Positions 16,114 to 24,988 of a DNA stretch of 64,000 nucleotides are shown in pieces. Origin of the DNA: Streptomyces tanashiensis. GTDB lineage: Bacteria > Actinomycetota > Actinomycetes > Streptomycetales > Streptomycetaceae. The notes beneath the pieces are model-generated. The model saw only the letters and a list, made by a program, of their open reading frames with translations. It ran no database searches and was not told the origin of the DNA. Positions within the stretch are counted from its first letter, which is position 1; every line of letters starts with the position of its first letter. The stretch is from assembly GCF_014648895.1 (NCBI RefSeq), contig NZ_BMRZ01000024.1, positions 32,143 to 96,142 on the forward strand. The letters run 5' to 3'. Position numbers and translations under genes: made by a program.

Positions 16114-16269
16114 AGGGGTACGGGGGAGGGCCCACGGCGGCCGGCCCCGGGGCCCCGGGCGCCGGGCGCCTCGGGTGCCGGGGCCGGCTCCGGAGGGCCT
16201 CCGGGCGCCCTCCCGGGGCCTTCCGGCCGCCCCCTCCCGGCAACGAATTGGCAAAACGCGCCCACCTGC

Positions 16270-16296
16270 GGAAATGAAAGGGGTCATTCCGGTGTT
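16270..16296 (+). promoter_or_regulatory. SigmaR-like promoter of mshA
   Basis: GGAAA (16270-16274), 19 nt, then GTT (16294-16296), close to the GGAAT-N18/19-GTT consensus of the thiol-stress sigma factor sigmaR. mshA is a known sigmaR target in S. coelicolor. The mshA start is 122 nt downstream. Confidence 0.55.
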
Positions 16297-16417
16297 GTCG
16301 CCGCTGGAGGACGCACCGCGCCCTCCACCTGCCATGCCCGACACAGCTCAGCCCGAAGGCTCCGGCCCGAGGCCACCGAGAGGCCCCAGAGGCCCCCCGA
16401 GCGGAAGGACCGCCGAC

Positions 16418-17785
16418 GTGAGCCAGTACGTGTCCCGGTTCGCCGGAACCCGGCACCGGCATCCGGCCCCGGCCAGGCTCCGGCTCCCCGGCCGGCACCG
16501 CACCCCGCGGCGCGTGGCCATGCTCAGCGTCCACACCTCGCCGCTGCACCAGCCCGGCACGGGCGACGCGGGCGGCATGAACGTCTACATCGTGGAGCTG
16601 GCCAAGCGCCTCGCGGCCATCGACATCGAGGTGGAGATCTTCACCCGGGCCACCACCGGCGGCCTCCCCCCGGTGGTCGAGCTGACCCCGGGCGTGCTCG
16701 TCCGGCACGTGGACGCCGGCCCGTACGAGGGTCTGGCCAAGGAGGAGCTGCCGGCGCAGCTCTGCGCCTTCACGCACGGCGTGATGCAGGCGTGGGCGGG
16801 CCACCGCCCCGGCCACTACGACCTGGTCCACTCGCACTACTGGCTCTCCGGCCATGTCGGCTGGCTCGCCGCCGAACGCTGGGGCGTCCCGCTCGTGCAC
16901 GCCATGCACACCATGGCGAAGGTCAAGAACGCGGCGCTCGCCGAGGGCGACACGCCCGAGCCCGCGGCCCGGGTGATCGGCGAGACGCAGATCGTCGCCG
17001 CCGCCGACCGGCTGATCGCCAACACGGCCGAGGAGGCCGACGAGCTCGCCCGCTTCTACGAGGCGGACCCCGGCAAGATCGCGGTCGTGCACCCGGGCGT
17101 CAACCTCGACCACTTCCGCCCCGCCGACGGCCGCGCCGCGGCCCGCGCCCGGCTGGGGCTCCCGCAGGACGCGTTCATCCCCGTCTTCGCCGGCCGGATA
17201 CAGCCGCTGAAGGCCCCGGACATCCTGCTCCGTGCCGCGGCCCGGCTCCTGGACGAGGACCCCTCGCTCCGCAGCCGCATGGTCGTCCCGGTGGTCGGCG
17301 GCCCGAGCGGCAGCGGCCTGGCCAAGCCGGAGCAGCTGCAGAAGCTGGCCGCCCGGCTCGGCATCGCGGACATCGTGCGCTTCCACCCGCCGGTGGGGCA
17401 GGACCGGCTGGCCGACTGGTTCCGCGCGGCGAGCGTGCTCGTCATGCCCTCGTACAGCGAGTCCTTCGGCCTGGTCGCGATCGAGGCTCAGGCGGCCGGG
17501 ACCCCGGTCGTCGCGGCGGCGGTCGGCGGTCTGCCCGTGGCCGTGCGGGACGACGTGACCGGTTTCCTCGTCCAGGGGCACGACCCGGCGGACTACGCCC
17601 GCGCGCTCGGTCGCTTCGTGGCGGACCCGTCGCTCTCGGCCCGGATGGGCGACGCGGCGGCGCTGCACGCCGGTTCCTTCGGCTGGGACACGGCGGCCTC
17701 GGGCACGGCCGACGTGTACACGGCCGCCATGCACGACCACCGGCTGCGGGAGAACCGCCGTCGCGTACGCTCGCACCATGGCTGA
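16418..17785 (+). CDS. mshA: D-inositol-3-phosphate glycosyltransferase
   Basis: 455 residues, a GT-B glycosyltransferase family 4 protein. The N-terminal M-L-S-V-H-T-S-P-L-H-Q-P-G-T-G-D-A-G-G-M and the C-terminal E-S-F-G-L-V-A-I-E donor-binding motif are diagnostic of MshA. It transfers GlcNAc from UDP-GlcNAc to inositol 3-phosphate, the first step of mycothiol synthesis. GTG 16418 is chosen for its GGAAGG ribosome site. The next gene, a YbjN protein, overlaps by 8 bp, as Rv0487 follows mshA in M. tuberculosis. Confidence 0.95.
   Translation: MSQYVSRFAGTRHRHPAPARLRLPGRHRTPRRVAMLSVHTSPLHQPGTGDAGGMNVYIVELAKRLAAIDIEVEIFTRATTGGLPPVVELTPGVLVRHVDAGPYEGLAKEELPAQLCAFTHGVMQAWAGHRPGHYDLVHSHYWLSGHVGWLAAERWGVPLVHAMHTMAKVKNAALAEGDTPEPAARVIGETQIVAAADRLIANTAEEADELARFYEADPGKIAVVHPGVNLDHFRPADGRAAARARLGLPQDAFIPVFAGRIQPLKAPDILLRAAARLLDEDPSLRSRMVVPVVGGPSGSGLAKPEQLQKLAARLGIADIVRFHPPVGQDRLADWFRAASVLVMPSYSESFGLVAIEAQAAGTPVVAAAVGGLPVAVRDDVTGFLVQGHDPADYARALGRFVADPSLSARMGDAAALHAGSFGWDTAASGTADVYTAAMHDHRLRENRRRVRSHHG
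17766..17771 (+). promoter_or_regulatory. -10 hexamer of the ybjN-type gene inside mshA
   Basis: TACGCT lies in the last codons of mshA, 6 nt before ATG 17778, giving a potential leaderless transcript independent of mshA. Confidence 0.5.
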
Positions 17786-18284
17786 GGACGTTCGGCGGAT
17801 CATCGAGGACACGTTCAACGACGCGGAGCTGGATTGGGAGTCCCCGGAGCCCGGCTCGTACGTCGTGAAGCTCCCGGGCACGCGCAAGCTGTTCACCACG
17901 CTGTCGCTCCGGGCGGGTCGCCACTCCCTCTCCCTCAACGCCTTCGTCATCCGCCACCCGGACGAGAACGAGGCGGGTGTCCACCGCTGGCTCCTGGAGC
18001 GCAACCTCAGGCTGTACGGGGTGGGTTACGCCGTCGACGGCCTGGGCGACGTCTACCTCGCCGGCAAGCTGCCGCTCTCCGCCGTCACGCCCGAGGAGCT
18101 GGACCGGCTGCTCGGCTCGGTCCTGGAGGCGGCGGACGGCGACTTCAACACGCTCCTGGAGCTGGGCTTCGCGTCGGCGATCCGGCGGGAGTACGAGTGG
18201 CGGGTCTCGCGGGGCGAGTCGACGCGGAACCTCGACGCGTTCAAGAACCTGACCCAGAAGCCGACCCAGAAGTCGGCTCCGTAG
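17778..18284 (+). CDS. YbjN-domain protein
   Basis: 168 residues with the YbjN (type III secretion chaperone-like) fold: an acidic N-terminal helix, a central beta region, and R-R-E-Y-E-W-R near the end. It overlaps the 3' end of mshA by 8 bp; the same pair is conserved in mycobacteria (Rv0486-Rv0487), hinting at a link to thiol or stress physiology, though the function is unknown. The tail repeats Q-K-P-T-Q-K. Confidence 0.88.
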   Translation: MAEDVRRIIEDTFNDAELDWESPEPGSYVVKLPGTRKLFTTLSLRAGRHSLSLNAFVIRHPDENEAGVHRWLLERNLRLYGVGYAVDGLGDVYLAGKLPLSAVTPEELDRLLGSVLEAADGDFNTLLELGFASAIRREYEWRVSRGESTRNLDAFKNLTQKPTQKSAP

Positions 18285-18423
18285 CCGATTCGGAAGTCGG
18301 CTCAGCGGCCGACCCGACCAGACCGACGTCCCCGACTTCACCGGCGGGTTCCACGCGCGCGTGGAGGCGTACGGCAGCCCGGACACGGTCCGCCCCGGAA
18401 CCTGTACGAGGCACAGCGGGCGC

Positions 18424-19386
18424 TCAGCCAGGAGTGACGGTGGCGTCCCGGTAGCGCCCCGGCGTCGTGCCGAACTCCCTGCGGAAGGCGTGGGAGAGAG
18501 CGTATGGGGAGGCGTAGCCGACGTGGCGGGCGACCGTGGCCAGGGGGGCTTCGGTGCTGCGGAGCAGGGCGGCGGCGCGGGTCAGCCGCCACCAGGTGAG
18601 GTACGCCATCGGCGGGCGGCCCACCAGGGTGGTGAAGCGGCGGGCCAGGGTGGGGCGGGAGACGCCCGCCTCGGCCGCGAGCCGGTCGATGGTCCAGGGC
18701 GCGGCCGGGTCGGAGTGCAGCGCGCGCAGCGCGGCGGCCGTCGCCGGGTCGCCCAGGGCCGCCGGCCACGTCCCGGTCGTGCTCTCGGCCGTCCAGGATC
18801 GGATCATGTAGACGAACAGCAGGTCGAGCAGGCTGGGGAGCGCGAGGGAGGCGCCGGGGCGCCGTTCGTCGAGCTCGCCCTCCAGGAGGCCGATGGCGGC
18901 CCGGAGCTCGGGATGGGCGCCGTCGCGGGCCGGCAGGTGGACGAGTGGCGGGAGCTCGGCGAGCAGGGGGTGCGTGTGGCGGCGGTCGAGACGGTACTTG
19001 CCGCACAGCATCTCGACTTCGCGCGCGGTCCCGGCCTCGCGCGCGGTCTCGGCGTCACGCGCGCGTGGGGCCGGTCGGGGTGGGCGCGGGAGGCTTCCGT
19101 CGGCCCAGCGGGCGAAGGGCACCGCCCTCGCCACCGTCTCCGCGTCGGCGGGTGCGTCGGCGATGACGTGCCCGGTGCCGTGCGGGAGCAGCACCGCGTC
19201 GCCCGCGCCGAGCGCGACCGGTTCGCCGCCGTCGGGCAGCAGCCAGCAGTCGCCCCTGAGGACGATGTGGAAGCCGGCCCCTTCGTACGGGGCGAGCCGT
19301 GCGCACCAGCGTCCGCCGACCCGAACCCGGTCGGAGGACGGCCGCCCGACGCGTACGGCCGAGATCGCGTCGCTCACCACGTCCAT
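18424..19386 (-). CDS. AraC family regulator with N-terminal cupin domain
   Basis: 320 residues. A cupin-type sensor (about 1-175, with G-A-G-D-A-V-L-L-P-H-G-T) precedes a C-terminal AraC double helix-turn-helix (W-T-I-D-R-L-A-A-E-A-G-V and V-A-R-H-V-G-Y-A-S-P-Y-A-L-S-H-A-F). It diverges from the MBL hydrolase gene across 95 bp and is the natural candidate to control it. TACGCT ends 7 nt before its ATG. Confidence 0.9.
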   Translation of the reverse strand: MDVVSDAISAVRVGRPSSDRVRVGGRWCARLAPYEGAGFHIVLRGDCWLLPDGGEPVALGAGDAVLLPHGTGHVIADAPADAETVARAVPFARWADGSLPRPPRPAPRARDAETAREAGTAREVEMLCGKYRLDRRHTHPLLAELPPLVHLPARDGAHPELRAAIGLLEGELDERRPGASLALPSLLDLLFVYMIRSWTAESTTGTWPAALGDPATAAALRALHSDPAAPWTIDRLAAEAGVSRPTLARRFTTLVGRPPMAYLTWWRLTRAAALLRSTEAPLATVARHVGYASPYALSHAFRREFGTTPGRYRDATVTPG

Positions 19387-19393
19387 GGCCGGG

Positions 19394-19474
19394 AGCGTAC
19401 CGCCGCCGTGAGCCGCTCGCGTATTCGACAGAGCAGATCAGGCATTGAGAGGCTCGACTCCCCCTCCCTACTGT
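19394..19474. promoter_or_regulatory. Divergent promoters, AraC gene / MBL hydrolase gene
   Basis: Minus strand: TACGCT at 19399-19394, 7 nt from ATG 19386. Plus strand: TTGAGA (19445-19450), 18 bp, TACTGT (19469-19474), 7 nt from ATG 19482. TCGACAG (19425-19431) and its complement CTGTCGA (19471-19477), which overlaps the plus-strand -10, could be AraC half-sites. Confidence 0.65.
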
Positions 19475-19481
19475 CGATCGC

Positions 19482-20402
19482 ATGACGAACGAGAGCGCGC
19501 GGAGCATCGTCCTGGGGGACGTCGAGATCATCCGGGTCGTCGAGTTGCAGGGGCCGTTCGGGCCCGCCCGCACCATCGTCCCGGACGCCGGGGCCGAGGT
19601 GTGGAAGGACAACGAGGAGTGGCTGGCGCCGGACCACTGGGCGCCGGAGAGCGACAGCGCGGTGATGGCGCTGCAGACCTGGGTGCTGCGCAGCGGCGGG
19701 CGGACCGTCCTGGTCGACACCGGGGTGGGCGACGGGCGGGAGCGGCCCCACTCGCCGCAGTTCCACCGCCGGCGGGACGGTCTCCTCGGCCGGCTGGAGC
19801 GGGCCGGCGTACGGCCCGAGGACGTCGACGTCGTCGTGAACACGCATCTGCACGCCGACCACGTCGGCTGGAACACGCGCTCCTCGGAAGGGGCGGGGGA
19901 GTGGGTGCCGACCTTCCCGAACGCCCGGTACCTCCTCCCGGCCGCCGACGACTTCCACTTCGGCCCGCAGAACGCGTACGGCGGCGGCCTCCGGGAGGAG
20001 GACCGGCTGATCTACGAGGACAGCGTGGCGCCCGTGCACCGCGCGGGGCTCGTCACCCTCTGGGACGGCTCCCACCGCATCGACGAGAACCTCGTCCTGG
20101 AGTCCGCGCCCGGCCACACGCCCGGCTCCGCCGTGCTGCGGCTCGCCTCCGGGAGCGACCGGGCGGTCTTCGTCGGCGACCTCCTCCACAGCCCCGTGCA
20201 GATCCTCGACCCGGCGCGCGCGAGCTGCTTCTGCCTGGACGCGGCCGGGGCGGCGGCCAGCCGCCGCCGGATCCTGGAACGGGCCGCGGACGCGCGGGAA
20301 CTGGTCGTCCCCGCGCACTTCGGTGGGGCGGGCGCCGCCGAGGTGCGCAGGGAGGGGACGGGGTTCGCGGTGGCCGCGTGGGCGGCCTACGGGAGGGGGT
20401 GA
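19482..20402 (+). CDS. Metallo-beta-lactamase-fold hydrolase
   Basis: 306 residues with the metal-binding motif T-H-L-H-A-D-H-V-G-W, a downstream G-H-T-P-G-S and V-G-D-L-L-H, the standard MBL-fold ligands. It resembles lactonase or quorum-quenching-type hydrolases but no substrate can be assigned. No signal peptide, so cytoplasmic. Likely leaderless and controlled by the divergent AraC protein. Its stop lies 1 bp from the stop of the convergent MFS gene. Confidence 0.9.
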   Translation: MTNESARSIVLGDVEIIRVVELQGPFGPARTIVPDAGAEVWKDNEEWLAPDHWAPESDSAVMALQTWVLRSGGRTVLVDTGVGDGRERPHSPQFHRRRDGLLGRLERAGVRPEDVDVVVNTHLHADHVGWNTRSSEGAGEWVPTFPNARYLLPAADDFHFGPQNAYGGGLREEDRLIYEDSVAPVHRAGLVTLWDGSHRIDENLVLESAPGHTPGSAVLRLASGSDRAVFVGDLLHSPVQILDPARASCFCLDAAGAAASRRRILERAADARELVVPAHFGGAGAAEVRREGTGFAVAAWAAYGRG

Positions 20403-20403
20403 G

Positions 20404-21741
20404 TCACGCGCCGACGGGGGAGGACTCGGCGTCCTTGGCCTCGGCGGCGACGGGAGCGGAAGCGGTCCCGACGGGAGCGGCCTGAGCGGCGGTGGCGACG
20501 GGAGTGGCGGCTGCGGTCTCGGCGGGCTCGTCCGCCAGGGCCTTCCGCAGGCGGGTGTAGTACCCGGCGGCGGCGACCACGCCGATCGCGGCCGTCGCCG
20601 CCCACAGGACGTCGGGGCCGGGGCCGCCGACGATCGCGCCGGCTCCGATCGGGGCGACGAAACCGGCGACGGCCCAGGACATGCCCATCACGCCCTGGTA
20701 GCGGCCCCGGGCGTGCTCGGGGGCGAGGCGGGCGGTGGCGGCGGCGTTCGTCGGGACGTGGATCATCTCGCCGACCGTCCAGACGACCACGGTCGCGGCG
20801 AAGGCGACGGGGGAGCCGGCGAGGGCGGTGGCGCCGGTGCCGACGGCGAAGAGGAGGGCGGAGAGGGTCAGCAGGAGGACCGGGGAGCGCTTGTCGGTCA
20901 GCTTGTTGACGAGCAGCTGGAAGCCGACGATCACGATGCCGTTGATGGCGATGACGACGCCGTACGAGGAGGGCGAGAGGCCCTGGTTCGCCATGGTGAG
21001 CGGCAGGCCGATCCACGGGGCGGTGAAGACGAGGCAGACCAGGAGGTTGAGGAGGACGAGCGTCCGGAAGGGCGCGTCGCGCAGCACGGTGAGCATGCTG
21101 ACCTTCTCCTCGACGACCGGCTCGCCCGCCGTGTCGGTGCGGCTCTCGGGACGGGTCTCGGGGAGCCGGAGGAAGACGATGACGGCGCAGAGGGTGGTGG
21201 CGACGGCGTCGACGACGAAGAGGGTGCGGTAGCCGAGGAAGGCCGCGGCGCCGCCGCCGATGGAGGCGATGGCGAAGCCGAGGTTGAGGGCCCAGTAGTT
21301 GAGGGCGTACGCCCGGCGCACGTCGTGGGCGGGGACCATGTCGGCGATGGTCGCGTTGATGGAGGGGCGGACGGCCTGCATGGCGACGCCCATGAGGAGG
21401 ACGGCCGTGGCGATCGCCCAGGCGCTGGTGACGACGGCGAGGGCGGCGGCGCAGGCGGCGGCCGCGAGGTGCATCGTGACCATGGTGGGGCGCCGGCCCC
21501 AGCGGTCGGTGAGCAGACCGCCGAGCGGGGATCCCGCCACACCGCCGAGGCCGTGGAGGGCGACGACGAGTCCGGCGAACCAGGCGGAGTGCCCGAGCTC
21601 CACGGTCAGGTAGAGCGAGAGGAAGGTGAGGACGAAAGCCCCGGTCCGGTTGACCAGGGTCGACAGCCAGAGCCACCAGAAGCCCTGCGGGAGGCCGGAG
21701 ACCGTCTCGCGGGCTGATCGTCTGAGCGAATCGATGGACAT
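20404..21741 (-). CDS. MFS transporter, 12-TM
   Basis: 445 residues with repeated hydrophobic helices and the motif A G-G-L-L-T-D-R-W-G-R-R-P-T in the first cytoplasmic loop. A central loop (about 195-225) is charged, and a Pro/Ala/Val tail follows the last helix. Probably a drug or metabolite exporter; substrate unknown. ATG 21741 is preferred because GGGGGCC precedes it and the chain begins before the first helix. An upstream ATG at 21798 is possible. Confidence 0.88.
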   Translation of the reverse strand: MSIDSLRRSARETVSGLPQGFWWLWLSTLVNRTGAFVLTFLSLYLTVELGHSAWFAGLVVALHGLGGVAGSPLGGLLTDRWGRRPTMVTMHLAAAACAAALAVVTSAWAIATAVLLMGVAMQAVRPSINATIADMVPAHDVRRAYALNYWALNLGFAIASIGGGAAAFLGYRTLFVVDAVATTLCAVIVFLRLPETRPESRTDTAGEPVVEEKVSMLTVLRDAPFRTLVLLNLLVCLVFTAPWIGLPLTMANQGLSPSSYGVVIAINGIVIVGFQLLVNKLTDKRSPVLLLTLSALLFAVGTGATALAGSPVAFAATVVVWTVGEMIHVPTNAAATARLAPEHARGRYQGVMGMSWAVAGFVAPIGAGAIVGGPGPDVLWAATAAIGVVAAAGYYTRLRKALADEPAETAAATPVATAAQAAPVGTASAPVAAEAKDAESSPVGA

Positions 21742-21820
21742 GTGTGGCGGCCCCCTGCTGTACGTAAGCCCTGCTTCCGGCTCCCGTAACTTACGCATCT
21801 CATACGTCGGACGCCAGCGA

Positions 21821-21859
21821 ATTGACGACGCGCGTCAATCGTCAGCGGTCTATTAGGCT
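21821..21859 (+). promoter_or_regulatory. gpmA promoter with upstream palindrome
   Basis: TAGGCT (21854-21859) ends 7 nt before the gpmA ATG. Just upstream, ATTGACG-ACGCG-CGTCAAT (21821-21839) is a perfect 7-5-7 palindrome at the -35 side, a possible regulator site. Confidence 0.55.
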
Positions 21860-21866
21860 CGTACGC

Positions 21867-22628
21867 ATGGCCGACGCACCGTACAAGCTGATCCTCCTCC
21901 GCCACGGCGAGAGCGAGTGGAACGAGAAGAACCTGTTCACCGGATGGGTGGACGTGAACCTGACCGCCAAGGGCGAGAAGGAGGCGACGCGCGGCGGCGA
22001 GCTGATCAAGGACGCCGGCCTGCTGCCCGACGTTCTGCACACCTCCCTCCAGAAGCGCGCCATCCGCACGGCGCAGCTCGCCCTCGAGTCCGCCGACCGC
22101 CACTGGATCCCGGTGAACCGCTCGTGGCGCCTCAACGAGCGCCACTACGGTGCCCTCCAGGGCAAGGACAAGGCCCAGACGCTCGCCGAGTTCGGCGAGG
22201 AGCAGTTCATGCTGTGGCGCCGCTCGTACGACACCCCGCCGCCGGCGCTGTCCGACGACAGCGAGTACTCGCAGGCCCACGACGCCCGCTACCAGACGAT
22301 CCCGCCGGAGCTGCGCCCGCAGACCGAGTGCCTCAAGGACGTCGTCGAGCGGATGCTCCCGTACTGGTACGACAACATCGTCCCGGACCTGCTCGCCGGC
22401 CGCACGGTCCTGGTCGCCGCCCACGGCAACAGCCTCCGCGCCCTGGTGAAGCACTTGGACGGCATCTCGGACGCCGACATCGCGGGCCTGAACATCCCCA
22501 CGGGCATCCCGCTCTCCTACGAGCTGGACGAGAACTTCAAGCCCCTGAACCCGGGCGGCACGTACCTCGACCCGGAGGCCGCGGCGGCGGCCATCGAGGC
22601 CGTGAAGAACCAGGGCAAGAAGAAGTAA
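21867..22628 (+). CDS. gpmA: 2,3-bisphosphoglycerate-dependent phosphoglycerate mutase
   Basis: 253 residues. Phosphohistidine motif L-R-H-G-E-S-E-W-N (H13), E91 in E-R-H-Y-G and the second catalytic His H186 (A-A-H-G-N-S) are all present. It interconverts 3- and 2-phosphoglycerate in glycolysis. ATG 21867 lies 7 nt after TAGGCT, so probably leaderless. The last codons G-K-K-K and the stop are part of an attachment-site-like repeat: an island begins here and the probable original 3' flank lies at 25642 onward. The enzyme is not truncated. Confidence 0.96.
   Translation: MADAPYKLILLRHGESEWNEKNLFTGWVDVNLTAKGEKEATRGGELIKDAGLLPDVLHTSLQKRAIRTAQLALESADRHWIPVNRSWRLNERHYGALQGKDKAQTLAEFGEEQFMLWRRSYDTPPPALSDDSEYSQAHDARYQTIPPELRPQTECLKDVVERMLPYWYDNIVPDLLAGRTVLVAAHGNSLRALVKHLDGISDADIAGLNIPTGIPLSYELDENFKPLNPGGTYLDPEAAAAAIEAVKNQGKKK
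22610..22622 (+). other. attL-like core (gpmA 3' end)
   Basis: CCAGGGCAAGAAG encodes Q-G-K-K near the end of gpmA and is repeated at 25642-25654. The bases that follow supply one more Lys codon and a TAA. Confidence 0.72.
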
Positions 22629-22639
22629 GAAAACCGATC

Positions 22640-22681
22640 ATGCCCCTGACCTGCGCACACGGCGCAGATCGGGGGCATTTT
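22640..22681 (+). terminator. Terminator supplied by the island after gpmA
   Basis: ATGCCCC (22640-22646) pairs with GGGGCAT (22672-22678) and CTGCG with CGCAG inside; TTTT follows. It sits 11 bp after the gpmA stop and can also end minus-strand integrase transcripts. Confidence 0.7.
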
Positions 22682-22687
22682 CGCGCT

Positions 22688-22708
22688 CTGGGCCCACCCT
22701 GGGCCCTC
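22688..22708 (+). repeat. Left arm-type direct repeat pair
   Basis: CTGGGCCC at 22688 and CTGGGCCCTC at 22699, 11 bp apart. The same pair with the same spacing and orientation occurs at 25514 and 25525 near the other end. Confidence 0.75.
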
Positions 22709-23030
22709 AGTGCGGAGAGCGGTCCGGCCTCAGGGCCCTGCCGAGAGCCTGCCGCGCGCGGTCCCGGCTGCTCGGCATCAGGTGGGCGTACACCTTCAGC
22801 GTGAGCCCCGGGTCCGAGTGCCCCAGGTACTCGCTGACGGCCTTGATGCTCTCTCCGGCGTCCAGCAGCACCGAGACGTAGAAGTGCCTCAGGGCGTGCA
22901 TGCCGTGCTCCCGCGCGGCGGTGTACTCCCGGCCCTTCGCCGTGGGGATGACGCCAACCTTGGCCAGTGCATGCGGCAGTTCGATCGGCTGCTGCGGGTC
23001 CCCCGAAGCGGAGTGGGAACGGTCCTGGTG
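22707..23030 (-). pseudogene. Tyrosine integrase, C-terminal remnant
   Basis: The minus-strand frame ends M-H-A-L-R-H-F-Y-V-S-V-L-L-D-A-G, then Y-L-G-H-S-D-P-G-L-T and a catalytic Tyr in K-V-Y-A-H-L: the box II H-x-x-R, second His and Tyr of phage/ICE tyrosine recombinases. The frame continues upstream through G-V-I-P-T-A-K-G-R-E-Y without a start, then loses similarity near 23000 where transposase sequence begins. The N-terminal arm-binding and core-binding domains and the first catalytic Arg are missing, so it is inactive. Confidence 0.85.
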
Positions 23031-23032
23031 GT

Positions 23033-23200
23033 GGCCGGCCGTGGTGTTCGCTGCTGGCCGACCGGGTGCTGGTGGTGGCCGTGTACTACCGCACGAAGCT
23101 CACGATGAGGCAGCTTGCGCCAAGTATCGCCTCAGGCGCGAGCCCGCTGCGGCCGGTGGTGGAGGACACGACCGCCAAACGGCGGGCGTGTGCCTTCGCC
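23033..23200 (+). pseudogene. IS5-like transposase N-terminal fragment
   Basis: The plus strand reads L-L-A-D-R-V-L-V-V-A-V-Y-Y-R-T-K-L-T-M-R-Q-L-A-P, the start of the helix-turn-helix region of actinobacterial IS5-type transposases. Similarity fades after that and no DDE residues remain. Confidence 0.65.
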
Positions 23201-23353
23201 TTGCAGGTCCGTAAGGGGGCCCTCGAGCCGCTCTGGTGTCGGAGGCGGGAGATACACTCCCGCTCACATCCAGGGGGACGCATTCCGCGTGGAAATCCGG
23301 TCATGCGCCTTGGCCCCGGTGCCTGTCATTTCGTTCCCCAGGGGGGGGATCTT

Positions 23354-24973
23354 TTGCGTTCCGCTTCTTCTTGGCGCTGGCGTCGTGCCGTCCTGTCGTG
23401 CACCGCGCTCGCTGCCTGCGCCGGCATGGTGATGTCGACCGCTGCGGCAGCTGCCCAGCCGACACCACCCTCGTCGGCCGAGTTCGCCACCGAACAGGCC
23501 GCACCGTCGGCGCTGTTCGACCTGAACGGCGACGGTTTCAACGAGCTGCTCTACCGCGGTGTGGACGGAGAACTTCACTCGAGCTCAACCGATAGGGGCC
23601 CGTACGAGCTGTATCCCGGCAGCACGATAGACATCGTGCCGATCGGCGATCAGGGCGGCCTCTACCCTGGCGAGCCCGAGCTCCTCACGGTGTCGGAGGA
23701 CGGCCAGCTCACACTCCTTGAAGACGCCTATCACTACGGTGTCCGGGCCAAGCACCTTGTGGGGGGCGGCTGGCAGGTCTACAACAAGGTCGTATCACCG
23801 GGTGACGTGAACGGTGACGGGCTCGCAGATGTGGTCGCGCGTACGCGCGACGGTCAGTTGTATCTGTACCTGGCCACAGGAACGCTGTGGAAGCCGCTCG
23901 GAACCAGGATCAGTATCGGTGGCGGATGGGGCATCTACGATCAGGTCGTCGGTGCGGGTGACGCCAACGGGGATGGCCGGGGTGATCTCTACGCCCGCGA
24001 CTACAGCGGCGTGCTCTGGTTCTACGCCGGTACGGGCAACACTGCCAAGCCGTTTGCCACGCGTAAATCCGTCGGCCGTGGCTGGAACATCTACAACCAG
24101 GTCATGCCCTCCGGCGGAGGAGGCCTGTGGGCCCGGGACGACTCCGGCACGCTCTACTCGTACGCTCCCAGCGGGAACGGCACCCTGGCTTCTCGTCAAC
24201 AGAAGGGGGCCGCAGGCGAGTGGGTCGGCGTCACGCAGTTCGCGGGCTCCGGCAGCATCTCCCACACGGGTAAGGACGAGGTCCTGGCGACCACCCCCGG
24301 CGGCTCGGCGTACTGGTACGAGACCAGCACCACCGGAAAACTGGCGCCACGCACGCTCTATGGCGAAGAGGGCATGTGGAAAGGCTTCCCTTACTTCAGC
24401 GCGTCCTCCATAGGCACCGACAACGTGTCCGACGTGCTTCTCGTCTGGGACGACCGTCTCACCATCGACAACTACTACATCGGCAGTGGTTGGAGTATCT
24501 ACAACCACATCGTCGGCCCGGGGGACGTGAGCGGAGACGGTCGGGGGGACCTCCTGGCACGCGATCGTTCCGGCGCCCTGTACCTGTACCAGCGCAAGCC
24601 CTCGTTGCCGTTCGAACCCCGCATCCGGGTCGGCACGGGCTGGGGAGTCTACAACGCGATTGTCGGCTCGGGTGATTACACCGGCGACGGACGCAAGGAC
24701 CTTCTCGCACGGACCACCAATGGCGACCTGTACCTCTACGCCGGCACCGGGAAGGCAACGGCGCCGTTCAAGAGCCGCGTCAAGATCGGCACCGGCTGGA
24801 ACATCTACAAACGTCTTGTGGCTCCCGGCGATCTGAACTCCGACGGCAAGGGTGACCTGCTCGGCGTCACCGCCACCGGCGAGCTCTACCGCTACCTGAA
24901 CACCAGCCCGTCGAAGTTCTCGACCCGTATGAAGATCGGTTCCGGCTTCCAGATCTACAACTCGATGACCTGA
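23354..24973 (+). CDS. Secreted tachylectin/VCBS-like beta-propeller protein
   Basis: 539 residues from TTG 23354, which has an AG-rich ribosome site and starts a Sec signal peptide (R-W-R-R then a hydrophobic core to A-A-A-A-A-Q). ATG 23303 is an alternative start. The mature chain is built of repeats combining calcium-loop-like G-D-x-N-G-D-G-x-x-D-L with G-x-G-W-x-I-Y-N strands, as in FG-GAP and tachylectin-2 lectin propellers. Probably an extracellular carbohydrate-binding protein. A paralog lies at 41210. It is the only intact gene of the gpmA island, and its GC is lower than that of neighbours. A possible -10 TACACT lies at 23253-23258. Confidence 0.82.
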   Translation: MRSASSWRWRRAVLSCTALAACAGMVMSTAAAAAQPTPPSSAEFATEQAAPSALFDLNGDGFNELLYRGVDGELHSSSTDRGPYELYPGSTIDIVPIGDQGGLYPGEPELLTVSEDGQLTLLEDAYHYGVRAKHLVGGGWQVYNKVVSPGDVNGDGLADVVARTRDGQLYLYLATGTLWKPLGTRISIGGGWGIYDQVVGAGDANGDGRGDLYARDYSGVLWFYAGTGNTAKPFATRKSVGRGWNIYNQVMPSGGGGLWARDDSGTLYSYAPSGNGTLASRQQKGAAGEWVGVTQFAGSGSISHTGKDEVLATTPGGSAYWYETSTTGKLAPRTLYGEEGMWKGFPYFSASSIGTDNVSDVLLVWDDRLTIDNYYIGSGWSIYNHIVGPGDVSGDGRGDLLARDRSGALYLYQRKPSLPFEPRIRVGTGWGVYNAIVGSGDYTGDGRKDLLARTTNGDLYLYAGTGKATAPFKSRVKIGTGWNIYKRLVAPGDLNSDGKGDLLGVTATGELYRYLNTSPSKFSTRMKIGSGFQIYNSMT

Positions 24974-24988
24974 TCGCCCTTCCACATA

